Shown piece after piece: positions 26,928 through 36,632 of a stretch of 64,000 bases of DNA. Source of the stretch: Chroogloeocystis siderophila 5.2 s.c.1 (GTDB taxonomy: Bacteria; Cyanobacteriota; Cyanobacteriia; Cyanobacteriales; Chroococcidiopsidaceae); contig NZ_MRCC01000001.1 in NCBI RefSeq assembly GCF_001904655.1, positions 248,001-312,000 of the forward strand, in the 5' to 3' direction. A model generated the notes under the pieces. The model saw nothing but the letters and a program-made list of their open reading frames with translations, searched no databases and was not told where the DNA came from. Position numbers and translations under genes: made by a program. The first letter of the stretch is position 1, and each line of letters begins with the position of its first letter.

Positions 26928-28211
26928 GCTAAATTGTTCTTCTACATCTAGATTAAACAACATTTGCAGCGTTTGCATACAGCGCTTGCGGGCTTCGATA
27001 TCTTGCTGCGATCGCAGTTGTACCATCGGATCGTGAAGGATTTTGTTCACAATTCCTCGTGTTAATGCTTCGATCACTTCTTGATGTTTTTCGGCAAACT
27101 CTGAACCAAGCCGCGATAACGCTTTTTCTAATTCTTGTTCGCGAATTGTTTCTACTTTGTCGCGCAAACAGCTAATTGTCGTGACAGTATCGAGCGATCG
27201 CCACCACACCTCAAATGCAGTCACTTCTTCTTCTAAAAGCTTTTCGGCTTCCATTGCCATGCGACGGCGGCTTTCATGATTTTGCGCGACAACGGCTTTT
27301 AGGTCGTCGACGTTAAAGGCTTGCACAAAGGATAATTCATTCACATCCGCATGAACGTTACGCGGAACCGAAATATCAAATAACATTAAGGAGCGACTTG
27401 GCTCTAACGCCGCTTCTAGCTTGGCGCGATCTAACAGGGGTTCTGTCGCTGCGGTACTTGTAAATACCAAGTCTGACATTGCCATCACTGACATCATTTC
27501 GGACATCGAGTGTAACTGCAAGTCAATTTGGCGAAACTGATTTGCTAACTCTTCGGCGCGTTGTCGCGAGCGATTGATAATACAAATTTGGGCTGCGCCT
27601 TTGGCGATGAGATGCTGTACGAGTAAGCGCGACATCTTACCCGCGCCAATAATCATCACCCGACAAGCAGCGAGATTTTGAACTTTTAGCTGTGCTAATT
27701 CGACCGCAGCCGAACTAATTGACACTGCGCCTGTTCCAATACTTGTTTCTGTCCGGACGCGTTTCCCAGCCGTGAGGGCTTGTTTAAATAGTTTGTTAAG
27801 AATTAATTTAATGCCGTTGTATTGCTGTCCTAGCTTGTGCGTTTGCTTCACTTGTGCTAAGATTTGGCCTTCGCCTAGCACCAAGCTATCCAATCCGGCA
27901 GCGACGCGCATCAAGTGCATGACGGCATCTTCATGGAGAAAGATAAATAAATGTTGCCGCAAGCTTGACGCAGGTAATTTACTATGATCTGCCAAAAATT
28001 GGGCAACTTCTTGAATACCCTGCTGTGTTTCCCGCGCGACAATATAAATTTCCAGGCGGTTGCACGTGCTGAGAATCGCAACTTCTTCAATATGAGGGTA
28101 TGTCAAGAGATGCGCGATCGCGCTTTCGGTTTGTGATTCGGGAATACTTAGCTTTTCTCTAACTTCGACTGGGGCTGTTTTATGACTGAGTCCCACTACC
28201 GCAATATTCAT
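26925..28211 (-). CDS. hemA: Glutamyl-tRNA reductase HemA
   Basis: HemA reduces the glutamyl group of Glu-tRNA(Glu) to glutamate-1-semialdehyde, the first committed and main regulated step of tetrapyrrole synthesis. Catalytic Cys50 lies in [11 protein letters not shown]. The NADPH-binding domain (about 165-310) has [17 protein letters not shown], and the C-terminal dimerisation helix region (about 320-420) is present. The 428-residue length is normal. It starts with the canonical [21 protein letters not shown]. It is transcribed in the same direction as glpX upstream, with a 270-base gap. Confidence 0.96.
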   Translation of the reverse strand: MNIAVVGLSHKTAPVEVREKLSIPESQTESAIAHLLTYPHIEEVAILSTCNRLEIYIVARETQQGIQEVAQFLADHSKLPASSLRQHLFIFLHEDAVMHLMRVAAGLDSLVLGEGQILAQVKQTHKLGQQYNGIKLILNKLFKQALTAGKRVRTETSIGTGAVSISSAAVELAQLKVQNLAACRVMIIGAGKMSRLLVQHLIAKGAAQICIINRSRQRAEELANQFRQIDLQLHSMSEMMSVMAMSDLVFTSTAATEPLLDRAKLEAALEPSRSLMLFDISVPRNVHADVNELSFVQAFNVDDLKAVVAQNHESRRRMAMEAEKLLEEEVTAFEVWWRSLDTVTTISCLRDKVETIREQELEKALSRLGSEFAEKHQEVIEALTRGIVNKILHDPMVQLRSQQDIEARKRCMQTLQMLFNLDVEEQFS

Positions 28212-28415
28212 TCTTATTGCCCGCTGGATACCCTACCTTGGCGAGATAGGGAGGAAAACGGGGCGGGGTTTACCGCTTTCCTATTTCCTAAACAAAATTT
28301 TGATACTTTGATACTAGGTGCTTGCTAATGAACGATGTCGCAAGCGAAGGATTGAATTTGCTTTTTAACCAACTGCATTGACCGCGGTGGGTTAGGGTAA
28401 ATTTAATACAAGTAC

Positions 28416-28472
28416 GAGGCAATCCCGTTATAAATTTAGATTTTACGGGATTAGGACGTATCCCATTGCCTC
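28416..28472. repeat. Nested inverted repeats downstream of glpX
   Basis: Two overlapping stem options occur just after the glpX stop on the minus strand: AATCCCGT (28421-28428) pairs with ACGGGATT (28445-28452), and GAGGCAAT (28416-28423) pairs with ATTGCCTC (28465-28472). This looks like a terminator or mRNA-end structure, possibly with two exclusive conformations. No clean U-run follows on the minus strand. Confidence 0.55.
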
Positions 28473-28484
28473 ACACTTTACGGC

Positions 28485-29522
28485 TTATCGCAGTTGTAGC
28501 GCCTTTGGTTCTTCAAACATATGGATTGTATCCACAAAGCGCGCTGTTCGAGACTGGCTAGAGATGACCAAACTCTGAGTTCTCGCGCCTCCCTTGAAGA
28601 ACCGGACACCTTCCATTAAAGTTCCTGGAGTAATGCCACAAGCCGCAAACAGTACAGTGTTACCAGAAGCTAGCTCATCAGCATTGTAAACTTTATCTGG
28701 GTTATTGATGCCCATTTCCTTAAGTCGTGCTATGTTATTTTCTTTGCTTTCACCGATCAAACCTGTTTTCACTACTTCTGGATCGTAGATCAGTTGACCT
28801 TGGAAGTGTCCACCCAAACACCGCAAAGCAGCAGCCGAAATCACGCCTTCGGGAGCCGCACCAATTCCCATCAACGCATGAACGTTTGTTCCTGAAAAGG
28901 CACAAGAAATTGCCGCCGAAACGTCACCATCGCTGATTAGGCGTACTCTAGCACCCGCTTGACGAATTTCTTGAATCAACTCTTTGTGGCGGGGGCGATC
29001 CATAACAACCACGACTAATTCTTCAATCGCACGATTTAAGCATTCAGAAAGAATCTTCAGGTTTTCGGTAGCCGATTTATTGATATCAACATGACCGCGC
29101 GCTAAAGGTGGCGCAGCCAGTTTTTTCATGTAAAAGTCAGGCGCAGCAAACAAGCCACCTTTTTCGGAGATCGCAAGTACCGCCATCGAGCCGTTTTGTC
29201 CATAGGCAACTAAGTTTGTACCTTCGCAAGGGTCAACTGCGATATCGATTTCGACTAACTCATCTGGGTTGCAGTAGTCTTTGGCATCTTCACGGGTACA
29301 AATGCCGACTTCTTCCCCAATGTAAAGCATCGGAGCATCATCGCGCTCGCCTTCACCGATAACGATGCGACCCCGCATATAGATCTTGTTCATTCGCTCG
29401 CGCATTGCTTCGACAGCAACTTGGTCAGCCGTGTTTTTTTCGCCTTTGCCCATCCAGCGCGCACTGGCGATCGCAGCTTGTTCGACAACTTCAATAATTT
29501 CTAACCCTAAAGTGTTTTCCAC
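28485..29522 (-). CDS. glpX: Class II fructose-1,6-/sedoheptulose-1,7-bisphosphatase (GlpX type)
   Basis: This Calvin-cycle phosphatase hydrolyses both fructose-1,6- and sedoheptulose-1,7-bisphosphate in cyanobacteria. The 345-residue product has class II signatures: [31 protein letters not shown], the metal site [13 protein letters not shown], and [32 protein letters not shown]. It is full length and intact. Nested inverted repeats lie just downstream (28416-28472). It is the only gene on its transcript as far as the sequence shows. Confidence 0.95.
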   Translation of the reverse strand: MENTLGLEIIEVVEQAAIASARWMGKGEKNTADQVAVEAMRERMNKIYMRGRIVIGEGERDDAPMLYIGEEVGICTREDAKDYCNPDELVEIDIAVDPCEGTNLVAYGQNGSMAVLAISEKGGLFAAPDFYMKKLAAPPLARGHVDINKSATENLKILSECLNRAIEELVVVVMDRPRHKELIQEIRQAGARVRLISDGDVSAAISCAFSGTNVHALMGIGAAPEGVISAAALRCLGGHFQGQLIYDPEVVKTGLIGESKENNIARLKEMGINNPDKVYNADELASGNTVLFAACGITPGTLMEGVRFFKGGARTQSLVISSQSRTARFVDTIHMFEEPKALQLR

Positions 29523-29831
29523 TAACTTTTTCCTCCCAACTGCTGGCTACAACTACTGTTTTTTCGAGCGATTCCAGTTCTCAAGTCTACCAAAGGGAGG
29601 ATACCTATGCCGAGAGGTGTTAGCAGAGTTGGTGTTAAGTTTTGCTGCTTTCTAAGAGGAGCGCAAAGCGAGAGGCTAGGGGCAAGGGTGTTTTTCTATT
29701 AATTTTTCAGTTGCAAATTTTACTGTAAATCTTCGCTTTGTGCTGCTTTCTAAGTTGATCTAAGCTAGTAGTTAGCATAAATATCTGAAAAATAATAACC
29801 TTTCAGCTTTTTCTTTTTCATTTTGTTATCT

Positions 29832-29850
29832 CTCTGACCCCTGACCTCTA
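29832..29850. repeat. Short tandem CTGACC-type repeat
   Basis: CTCTGACCCCTGACCTCTA precedes the glutaredoxin gene start by a few bases. Confidence 0.6.
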
Positions 29851-29853
29851 GTT

Positions 29854-30168
29854 ATGTTTGACCTCAATTCACTTCTCAATCGCCATCCTGAGCGAGTTAA
29901 AGCCAATGTAGAAATTTACACTTGGCAAACCTGTCCGTATTGCATTCGTGCCAAACTGCTGTTGTGGTGGAAAGGTGTCAATTTTACAGAATATAAGATT
30001 GATGGCGATACAGCTGCTAGAAATCAGATGGCACAACGCGCAAATGGGCGACGCACAGTGCCGCAAATTTTTATTAACAATCAGCACGTCGGCGGGTGTG
30101 ATGACTTGTATCAGCTAAACGCGCAAGGACAGTTAGACGCGTTGTTGGCTCAACCAGCAGCAGTTTAA
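29854..30168 (+). CDS. grxC: Dithiol glutaredoxin 3
   Basis: A glutathione-dependent thiol oxidoreductase. The 104-residue protein has the dithiol active site CPYC (within TWQTCPYCIRAK), the TVPQIFINNQHVGGCDD stretch with the cis-Pro that binds glutathione, and the glutaredoxin fold throughout. Residues 1-17 are a slightly extended N-terminus. tadA begins three bases after its stop, so the two are almost certainly cotranscribed. A monothiol type is encoded separately at 33169. Confidence 0.92.
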   Translation: MFDLNSLLNRHPERVKANVEIYTWQTCPYCIRAKLLLWWKGVNFTEYKIDGDTAARNQMAQRANGRRTVPQIFINNQHVGGCDDLYQLNAQGQLDALLAQPAAV

Positions 30169-30171
30169 ATC

Positions 30172-30699
30172 GTGAACTCAACGCCAGTCATTGACCATCC
30201 AGAATATCTAAGACATCGCCAATGGATGAATAGCGCGATCGCGCTTGCGCAAGCAGCAGGTGCAGCGAATGAAGTTCCTGTAGGCGCGGTAATTGTTGAC
30301 TCTCAAGGCAATATTATTGCGAGTGCAGAAAATCGCCGAGAAAGAGACAAAGACCCTACAGCCCATGCAGAAATTCTGGCTTTACGCCAAGCTGGTCAAG
30401 TCTTACAAAATTGGTATCTCAGCAACTGCACGCTTTATGTCACCTTAGAACCCTGCCCAATGTGCGCAGGCGCAATTATCCAAGCTCGACTGAAGTTATT
30501 AGTTTATGGCGCAGACGATCCCAAAACTGGGGCAATTCGTACAGTGGCTAATATTCCCGATAGTGCTTGCTCGTATCACCGCGTTACAGTCATTGGCGGT
30601 ATTCTCGAATCAGCTTGTCGCGCCCAACTCCAAGCATGGTTTGCCAGGCAGCGACAGCTTAAACAGCACGGAAAAGCCAACAGAGATGAAGAGTTATGA
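30172..30699 (+). CDS. tadA: tRNA-specific adenosine deaminase TadA
   Basis: TadA deaminates the wobble adenosine of tRNA-Arg(ACG) to inosine. The 175-residue protein has the deaminase zinc site HAE (DPTAHAEILALR) and PCxxC (EPCPMCAGAI), and the GAVIVD stretch of the fold. It starts at GTG three bases after grxC, without an obvious separate promoter. Length is typical for cyanobacterial TadA. The alternative, a guanine or cytosine deaminase, is less likely given the NEVPVGAV and PKTGAI segments typical of TadA. Confidence 0.92.
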   Translation: MNSTPVIDHPEYLRHRQWMNSAIALAQAAGAANEVPVGAVIVDSQGNIIASAENRRERDKDPTAHAEILALRQAGQVLQNWYLSNCTLYVTLEPCPMCAGAIIQARLKLLVYGADDPKTGAIRTVANIPDSACSYHRVTVIGGILESACRAQLQAWFARQRQLKQHGKANRDEEL

Positions 30700-30925
30700 G
30701 TCTGGTAGAGTCAAAAACATTTATTTAATTCAAAACTCACGCATAATATCATCCGACACACTGCGCTTTCTAAAACTCAAAACTAATCACTCGTCACTCT
30801 CCCTTCGCTCCTCATGACGCTACTAAAAGTGTCCTGGAAACACAAGACATTTGGCGATAGAAAAATTACGGTGGAAGAAGAAATGTTTTTGCCACGATTG
30901 TTGCTTGCCTTTACTAGCCACCGTT

Positions 30926-31738
30926 ATGATTCAACTCGACTCTCCTCCGTTTGTTATTGTAGGTTCATTGGAAACACGCATGAAAACCAAGGTGGCTCCT
31001 CCTACTTCTCCTAATACATCTCGTGTTTCACCTTGGTTGGCTCAGCTTGTCTACCCATTGGGTAGTTATGTTGTCTTACCGTTTTTCTTTAGCAAGCTTG
31101 AAGTCATCGGACAGGAAAACTTACCTACCACAGGACCCGTCATTCTTGCGCCTACACACCGCTCGCGTTGGGATGCTCTACTTGTCCCTTACGCGACAGG
31201 CAGAATGGTCACGGGAAGAGACTTACGCTTTATGGTATCCGCCGATGAAGTGCGAGGAGTCCAAGGGTGGTTTATCTGTCGTTTGGGAGGATTTGCGATC
31301 GATACGAAGCATCCGGCGATTTCGACGCTACGTCATGGAGTCGAGCTACTGCAAGCAGGAGAAATGATGGTGATTTTTCCAGAGGGCAATATTTTCCGTG
31401 ATGGTACGGTTCACCCTCTTAAGCCAGGGTTAGCACGTATTGCTTTGAGTGCAGAATCGAGTCAGCCTGGATTAGGAATCAAAATCGTCCCGATCAATCT
31501 GTCTTACAGTCAACCTTACCCTCACTGGGGCTGCGAAGTGAAGATTCGCATCGGTTCTCCGATCTCAGTTGCAGATTACAACACAGGCTCAATCAAACAA
31601 AATGCTAAAGCGCTGACAACAGACTTAGAAGCCGCACTTAATGCTCTGAACGCTCACGAGGCAGAATTACCGACTGTACAAGCATCAGAAGTCAAAAGCA
31701 ACGATTCGCTTTCTGATGATTCGATCGCTAGTTTTTAG
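30926..31738 (+). CDS. plsC: 1-acyl-sn-glycerol-3-phosphate acyltransferase (PlsC family)
   Basis: This enzyme family acylates lysophosphatidic acid to phosphatidic acid in membrane lipid synthesis. The HX4D catalytic motif is HRSRWD, and FPEGNIFRDG is the acceptor-binding motif. A hydrophobic stretch (LAQLVYPLGSYVVLPFFF) precedes the catalytic domain. The frame is open from 30851, but MIQLDSPPFVIVG at 30926 or MKTKVAP at 30980 gives a more plausible start than the Cys/Lys-rich upstream part. The C-terminal tail is low-complexity (Ser/Asp-rich). Cyanobacteria often have several paralogues, so the substrate is not certain. Confidence 0.85.
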   Translation: MIQLDSPPFVIVGSLETRMKTKVAPPTSPNTSRVSPWLAQLVYPLGSYVVLPFFFSKLEVIGQENLPTTGPVILAPTHRSRWDALLVPYATGRMVTGRDLRFMVSADEVRGVQGWFICRLGGFAIDTKHPAISTLRHGVELLQAGEMMVIFPEGNIFRDGTVHPLKPGLARIALSAESSQPGLGIKIVPINLSYSQPYPHWGCEVKIRIGSPISVADYNTGSIKQNAKALTTDLEAALNALNAHEAELPTVQASEVKSNDSLSDDSIASF

Positions 31739-32151
31739 AAAAATTATGAATTAATTTATATTAAAAATGCGCTTTGGGGCTACCAAACACAGTATGCACG
31801 GCAGCATACCAAGATATTGAGTTTTTGGGGATAAAGGTAGTAGCGAATTGATATGCGCTCTCTTTGGGCGCTACGTGCGATCGCATTTATGTAAAAGCTT
31901 TCAAGTCTTCTTTAAACTAAAAAAGTTACGACAAGCTCTCATTGTACGCTCTCCCCTGCGCTAGAAAGCTCCCAACCTACTTTCTAAGCCTTGATTTTGC
32001 CAGACAGCTAAAGGGAACCAATTTGGTGTAGGTTAAGTCTAAGCCAAGGAACTTTGGGAACTGCCGCTGGTTTGGTGAAAGACTCAATCGGAGTTAAGAT
32101 ACCCGAAGTTTGAACTACTTTTGTGTTTTCTCAAACGTAACTAATAACTCC
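31739..32151. other. Intergenic region after the acyltransferase
   Basis: About 410 bases with no credible ORF. It must hold the promoter of the secreted protein gene at 32152. No repeat family member was noticed. Confidence 0.35.
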
Positions 32152-32787
32152 ATGATTTCTGCTATAACTGTTCGTTTCTTCCGCCACACCTGCCTGACTT
32201 TTCTTCCGGTTATGGCAGCTTTTAGCTTTTTACCACCAGGAAATGCTCAAACACCTACCCCGAATCTGCCGAACACCCCTAATCAAGCACAGCCACTCGA
32301 CCCAAGTAATCCAAATGTACTGCGTCCTACACCGCAAAACAATACATTATTGAGTACGGCAGCAGGGCAGCGCCTAATGACTGAAGCTAGCAATGCGGTA
32401 GCATCTCAAAACTATACGCTAGCAACGCAAAAATTGCAGGAGGCACGCGAAGTTTTTAACCAAATGTCTAATTTTTACCAGGAACTTGCCGCTAGTTTCT
32501 CTGGAATTGACAACCGTGTTGCGGATAGTCAACGTAAAAAAGCTTTAGAAACTGCTCAGATGCGTGATGATGCGACTTATCAGCTAGCACTTGTTCATCG
32601 CGCGCAAAATCGCTCTGAATTAGCAGTACCGCTGTTAGTACAGATTATTCGCAGCCAGAATCCTACCCGCGACTTAGGCAAGAAAGCTTATCAACAGTTG
32701 TTTGAGCTAGGATTTGTAGACACACCTTTTCCTAGAACTGGTGCAACAACGACTCCGCCAAATACTTCACAAAGCAATCAACGTTAA
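32152..32787 (+). CDS. Exported hypothetical protein, helical with Pro/Asn-rich linker
   Basis: The 211-residue product begins with a signal peptide (about 1-35; MISAITVRFFRHTCLTFLPVMAAFSFLPPGNAQ) ending near NAQ. A Pro/Asn-rich linker follows (about 36-75). The body (about 75-190) is helical, with the pattern of TPR-like repeats (LMTEASNAVASQNYTLATQKLQEAREVFNQMSNFYQELAASFSGID, DATYQLALVHRAQNRSELAVPLLVQIIRSQN). The tail is Thr/Pro-rich. The ATG at 32152 is preferred because the upstream extension to 32110 lacks signal character. The function is unknown. It is probably periplasmic or envelope-associated. Confidence 0.75.
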   Translation: MISAITVRFFRHTCLTFLPVMAAFSFLPPGNAQTPTPNLPNTPNQAQPLDPSNPNVLRPTPQNNTLLSTAAGQRLMTEASNAVASQNYTLATQKLQEAREVFNQMSNFYQELAASFSGIDNRVADSQRKKALETAQMRDDATYQLALVHRAQNRSELAVPLLVQIIRSQNPTRDLGKKAYQQLFELGFVDTPFPRTGATTTPPNTSQSNQR

Positions 32788-32849
32788 TCTACTTTCGCAG
32801 CGAAACAGTTAAATTAAATAAAGATTGAGTAGTCTTTATAGAGATTGCA

Positions 32850-33101
32850 ATGATAAGCCCCCAACAGGTTGAGGAAATGATTAGGTCGCAAATTCCAGAT
32901 GCCCAGGTTCAGGTGCAAGACTTGACAGGCGGTGGCGATCACTATCAAGTGACGGTGGTTTCGTCTCAATTTGAGAATAAGGGACTAGTACAACAACATC
33001 AATTGGTATATGGCGCTTTACGGCAAGCTATGTCCTCAGAAGCTATTCATGCCCTAGCACTAAAAACTTACACTCCTCAAGCTTGGCAGGCAGTTGGTTG
33101 A
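32850..33101 (+). CDS. bolA: BolA family protein
   Basis: The 83-residue product is a BolA/YrbA-type protein, a partner of monothiol glutaredoxins in [2Fe-2S] cluster handling. It has the family core [38 protein letters not shown] with the conserved His in QQHQLVY and the second His in [15 protein letters not shown]. The monothiol glutaredoxin gene follows by 67 bases on the same strand, the conserved bolA-grxD arrangement in cyanobacteria, which supports joint function and likely cotranscription. Confidence 0.93.
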   Translation: MISPQQVEEMIRSQIPDAQVQVQDLTGGGDHYQVTVVSSQFENKGLVQQHQLVYGALRQAMSSEAIHALALKTYTPQAWQAVG

Positions 33102-33168
33102 GTTGTATCGGTAGGGTAACTTGTGAACCCTAGCAGCATGGTAAACCTTAGCATGAGTAGGAAAAATT

Positions 33169-33492
33169 ATGACTCCAGAAGTACAAGCACGTATTGACGA
33201 TCTGATCAAACAGAATAAAATTATGGTGTTTATGAAGGGGACAAAGTTGATGCCCCAATGCGGTTTTTCTAATAATGTAGTTCAAATCCTCAATGTTTTA
33301 GGTGTCCCTTTTGAAACTGTCGATGTATTAGCAGATCCTGAAATTCGTCAAGGAATTAAAGAGTACTCAAATTGGCCCACAATTCCACAAGTTTATATTA
33401 ATGGTGAATTTGTTGGTGGCTCAGATATCTTGATTGAAATGTACCAAAAAGGCGAATTACAGCAGATGGTCGAGGTCGCACTTGCTTCATAA
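33169..33492 (+). CDS. grxD: Monothiol glutaredoxin (Grx4/GrxD type)
   Basis: A CGFS-type glutaredoxin that binds a labile [2Fe-2S] cluster with glutathione and pairs with BolA. The 107-residue protein has [23 protein letters not shown] with active-site Cys in CGFS, the [17 protein letters not shown] glutathione-binding stretch, and normal length. It is directly downstream of bolA. A strong terminator (33514-33553) ends the operon. Confidence 0.95.
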   Translation: MTPEVQARIDDLIKQNKIMVFMKGTKLMPQCGFSNNVVQILNVLGVPFETVDVLADPEIRQGIKEYSNWPTIPQVYINGEFVGGSDILIEMYQKGELQQMVEVALAS

Positions 33493-33513
33493 ACACTAAT
33501 TTATAATCGTGTT

Positions 33514-33553
33514 CCCCTCGATTACTGTTATGCAGATGAGGGGATTTTTGTTT
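33514..33553 (+). terminator. Rho-independent terminator after grxD
   Basis: CCCCTC (33514-33519) pairs with GAGGGG (33538-33543), followed by ATTTTTGTTTTT. It lies 22 bases past the grxD stop and closes the bolA-grxD operon. Confidence 0.85.
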
Positions 33554-33593
33554 TTAGCTGAACAGCAACTAGCTTGATAAATTGAATATGTTG

Positions 33594-33842
33594 CTAATAA
33601 TAGTCTGATTCTGGCTCAGGTTGCGATAATTCAAAGTTAAACGGGTCGTAAAGAAAGCGAACAGCTTCCTCTTCCATTCGATGAATTAAGTAAGGTTCAA
33701 TAGCACTACTGTGACGTAAAGCTGCTAAGTAGCCATCAAGGTACAATCGTAAATCATCAGCGCGATAACCGCGATTCCACATTTCGACGAGGGCGTCGGT
33801 GAGTTTTTGGTAAAAGCGAATTGTGAGAGGATCTTGAAGCAT
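33594..33842 (-). CDS. Small conserved cyanobacterial protein
   Basis: An 82-residue helical protein (MLQDPLTIRFYQKLTDALVEMWNRGYRADDLRLYLDGYLAALRHS...). The pattern, rich in Leu, Tyr and Arg with conserved RGYRADDLRLYLDGYLAALRHS and IEPYLIHRMEEE, is seen in many cyanobacteria as a short family of unknown function (I believe annotated DUF6761, from memory). No signal peptide or membrane segment. It is convergent with grxD and monocistronic. Confidence 0.78.
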   Translation of the reverse strand: MLQDPLTIRFYQKLTDALVEMWNRGYRADDLRLYLDGYLAALRHSSAIEPYLIHRMEEEAVRFLYDPFNFELSQPEPESDYY

Positions 33843-34403
33843 GGTTGCAGTATCAAAAGTTAAATAGCAAGTAAATGTAAAACTATCAGAATTAAAAAAT
33901 CTATCTATTATCTAGTTTAGTTCTGGTCATGCTTCTTTCGTTCTATCTCAACTCAATAAGAAGGGCGTTAATCTGTCTAAGTGTATAGTATTTGTGCTAT
34001 TATTTCAGCCTCCGTAGTGAGATGAGTAGTTAGTTTGTGCGCTCGCACTTTAATCTATTTTGAGCTTACGCAGAAAAGTCCTCAATGTCATGTATCTACT
34101 GAGTTATTTCGCTTACTAAAATTTTAAAATTAACGCAAGTAATATATGACTTAGATTTGTCGTAGGGTCCGTTTGTGCCGAAGATTCCATAGGTAGGTAA
34201 CAATACGCGGCGTACCCGAAAGATTTAGAATGAGAAATAACAAAATGAAACTTTAGTGTTCTTATCTAACTATTGACCCAGTAAATCAAGTAGCTAATGC
34301 AACCAGGGAACTATAATTGTGCCCATCGTAGCAATAGTTACAAAACCAGAGTGCTGGCTTTGGTAGTTTTGGAAACACACGAACGCAAAGGAAACTTGCC
34401 ACA
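33843..34403. other. Intergenic region upstream of the response regulator
   Basis: About 560 bases of AT-rich sequence, divergent between the small protein at 33842 and the regulator at 34404. I found no RNA, repeat family member or credible ORF. AAAGGAA at about 34388 serves as ribosome-binding site for the regulator. Confidence 0.35.
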
Positions 34404-35183
34404 GTGGGTTCGGTTTGTATTGAAATTGTTGAGGGCAATCCGCATCTGCGATCGCTACTTAGTTGGCATTTGCAACAAGTTGGTTATCGAGTACATCAAG
34501 CAGCGAGTCTTTATCAAGCGCAAGAAGTCTTTTTGGTACGACAACCAACGCTAGTGATTCTTGATGCTGAACTGAAAGATGGCGAAAGTATGGAATTTTG
34601 TCGCTGGTTGCAACGACAGCAACAGCCCCTAATTTTAATGCTATCGACCCGCAACTCAGAAACAGATATTGTCACTGGTTTAAAGTCAGGTGCAGACGAC
34701 TACCTAACAAAACCTTTTGGGATGCAAGAGTTCCTCGCACGAGTTGAAGCTTTAATTCGCCGCAAACGTACGCCAGTAGCACCCGCGTATTTAGATTACG
34801 GCGCATTACAAATTGACTTAGTGCAGCGACGCGTCTGTTTTCACGGAGAATTCATTGATTTAACGCCGCAAGAATTTAGTTTACTGTATGTCTTGGCACA
34901 AGCTGGGGGAATTCCCTTAAGTCGGCTAGAATTGCTGCGTCGTGCTTGGCCTGAAGCGATCGATAATCCACGTACAATCGATACTCACGTGTTATCACTG
35001 CGCAAGAAAGTCGAACGCGATCCGCGACAACCAAGCTTGATTCAAACGGTGCGAAACGTAGGCTATCGATTTAATATGGAACTGTTGAATAGCAATGTGA
35101 ATCACGCACCAGAAGTCGTGCATTGCAGACAATCTACAGAACACGCGAATTCGCAACATTCAGCGCTCAGCAGCCAGTTTTAA
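34404..35183 (+). CDS. OmpR-family response regulator, NblR-like
   Basis: A DNA-binding response regulator with a receiver domain (about 1-120) and a winged-helix output domain (about 125-235). Phospho-acceptor Asp54 (LVILDAEL), Ser81 and Lys103 are present, but the acidic pocket normally formed by two Asp/Glu near residues 10-11 is reduced to EGN (Glu10, Gly11, Asn12), so phosphorylation by a standard kinase may be weak or absent. A C-terminal tail of about 30 residues follows the wing. The sequence recalls NblR, the non-bleaching regulator of phycobilisome degradation, which is also reported to work without classical phosphorylation. No sensor kinase is adjacent. It starts at GTG behind an AAGGAA site. 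The NblR identity is from memory. Confidence 0.75.
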   Translation: MGSVCIEIVEGNPHLRSLLSWHLQQVGYRVHQAASLYQAQEVFLVRQPTLVILDAELKDGESMEFCRWLQRQQQPLILMLSTRNSETDIVTGLKSGADDYLTKPFGMQEFLARVEALIRRKRTPVAPAYLDYGALQIDLVQRRVCFHGEFIDLTPQEFSLLYVLAQAGGIPLSRLELLRRAWPEAIDNPRTIDTHVLSLRKKVERDPRQPSLIQTVRNVGYRFNMELLNSNVNHAPEVVHCRQSTEHANSQHSALSSQF

Positions 35184-35373
35184 AAACACTGAATAAGTTT
35201 ATCAGAACTTACGCAACAGCTAGCCAGAACAATCACAGATGTGCATGAGTAGCCGCTTTTTTTGGAGGGGGTTTGGGGGAAGCCCCCCAAGTCTTGGTTC
35301 TGATGAAAACGCTAAGATGACGTAAGTCATATTTTATGATGTAATTTATGCCGTTATTATTCAATAAACGTCT

Positions 35374-36495
35374 GTGGCTCAACAAATTATTGGTGTAGCA
35401 CTTGTTGGAACTGGTTTCGGTCAAAAAGTTCATCTACCTGGATTTCAAGCACATCATCGTACGCAAGTCGTTGCTGTCTATCACAGAGATCGCGATCGCG
35501 CCCAAGAAATTGCCCAAGCGCATCACATTCCCCATGCTTGTCAAACAATTGCAGAAGTTGTTTCGCTACCAGAAGTACAAGCTGTGAGTATTGCCACACC
35601 ACCGTTTCTGCACTACGAAATGGCAAAACCAGTCTTACAAGCAAGAAAGCATCTCTTACTCGAAAAACCGACAACGCTTTGTGTAACAGAAGCACAAGAG
35701 TTATATCAACTCGCGCAAGCTAACAACGTCGTCACCGCGCTTGATTTTGAATTTCGGTTTGTTCCTGCATGGCAACGTTTTGCGGAACTTCTCAGTGAAG
35801 GCTATGTCGGGCAAAAACGTTTAATAAAAATTGATTGGCTGGTTTCTAGCCGTGCGGATGCTGCGCGTCCTTGGAATTGGTATTCGCAAAAAGCCAAAGG
35901 CGGCGGTGCTTTAGGTGCATTAGCTTCGCACGCGTTTGATTACATTAATTGGCTATTTGGTTCTGTAAGGCGGTTATTTGCCCGCTTAGATACTGCAATT
36001 GCGATGCGTCCAGACGCTGATACAGGCGAAATGAAACCTGTTGATGCCGATGATACGTGTATGTTGCTCTTAGAGTTAGCTGATGGGACTTTGTGTAACG
36101 TCTGTATTAGTGCAAGTACATTTCAAGGGCGAGGACACTGGATCGAAGTTTATGGCGATCGCGGTACTTTAGTTTTAGGCAGTGACAATCAAAAAGATTA
36201 CGTGCATGGTTTTCGTCTCTGGGCTGCAAGTGCTGGTGAACCATTAACCGAAGTCGAAATTCCGCAGCGTTTAGATTTCCCGCGAACTTATGCTGATGGT
36301 AGGATTGCGCCGTTTATTCGCGTTGTGGATCGCTGGGTGCAAGGAATCGATGCAGGTAAGTCTTTGACACCATCTCTAAGAGAAGGCGTTTACTCACAGC
36401 TACTGATGGATCTCAGTCATACATCAAATGAGCGTGGTGTTTGGGTAGATGTTCCTGATTTGACAAATAGAGCAGAGGTCAGAGATCAGGATTGA
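35374..36495 (+). CDS. Gfo/Idh/MocA family NAD(P)-dependent oxidoreductase
   Basis: A 373-residue oxidoreductase with the N-terminal Rossmann domain (VALVGTGFGQKVHLPGF), the EKPTT motif with the catalytic Lys (LLLEKPTTLC) and the C-terminal alpha/beta domain of the family (DFEFRFVPAWQRFAELL, GGGALGALASHAFDYINWLFG). The family acts on sugars, inositol and related alcohols or on biliverdin; the substrate cannot be told. It starts at GTG (35374) with no strong ribosome-binding site. It stands alone. Confidence 0.88.
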   Translation: MAQQIIGVALVGTGFGQKVHLPGFQAHHRTQVVAVYHRDRDRAQEIAQAHHIPHACQTIAEVVSLPEVQAVSIATPPFLHYEMAKPVLQARKHLLLEKPTTLCVTEAQELYQLAQANNVVTALDFEFRFVPAWQRFAELLSEGYVGQKRLIKIDWLVSSRADAARPWNWYSQKAKGGGALGALASHAFDYINWLFGSVRRLFARLDTAIAMRPDADTGEMKPVDADDTCMLLLELADGTLCNVCISASTFQGRGHWIEVYGDRGTLVLGSDNQKDYVHGFRLWAASAGEPLTEVEIPQRLDFPRTYADGRIAPFIRVVDRWVQGIDAGKSLTPSLREGVYSQLLMDLSHTSNERGVWVDVPDLTNRAEVRDQD

Positions 36496-36632
36496 AAATG
36501 AGTTAGGGTAATGGTTATTCGTACCTTCAATGTTTTAACCACCCCAAAGAGACTGCTATACAAATCATTTCTCCTCTGCACCTGACGCTTTTGAAGCTAC
36601 CTATTTGTAGTAACTTCAAAGTGAAGTGTATA

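Noticed and set aside
34297-34554. 85-codon ORF overlapping the response regulator start
   Set aside because: Different frame from the clear regulator gene and no own ribosome-binding site; treated as a shadow frame.
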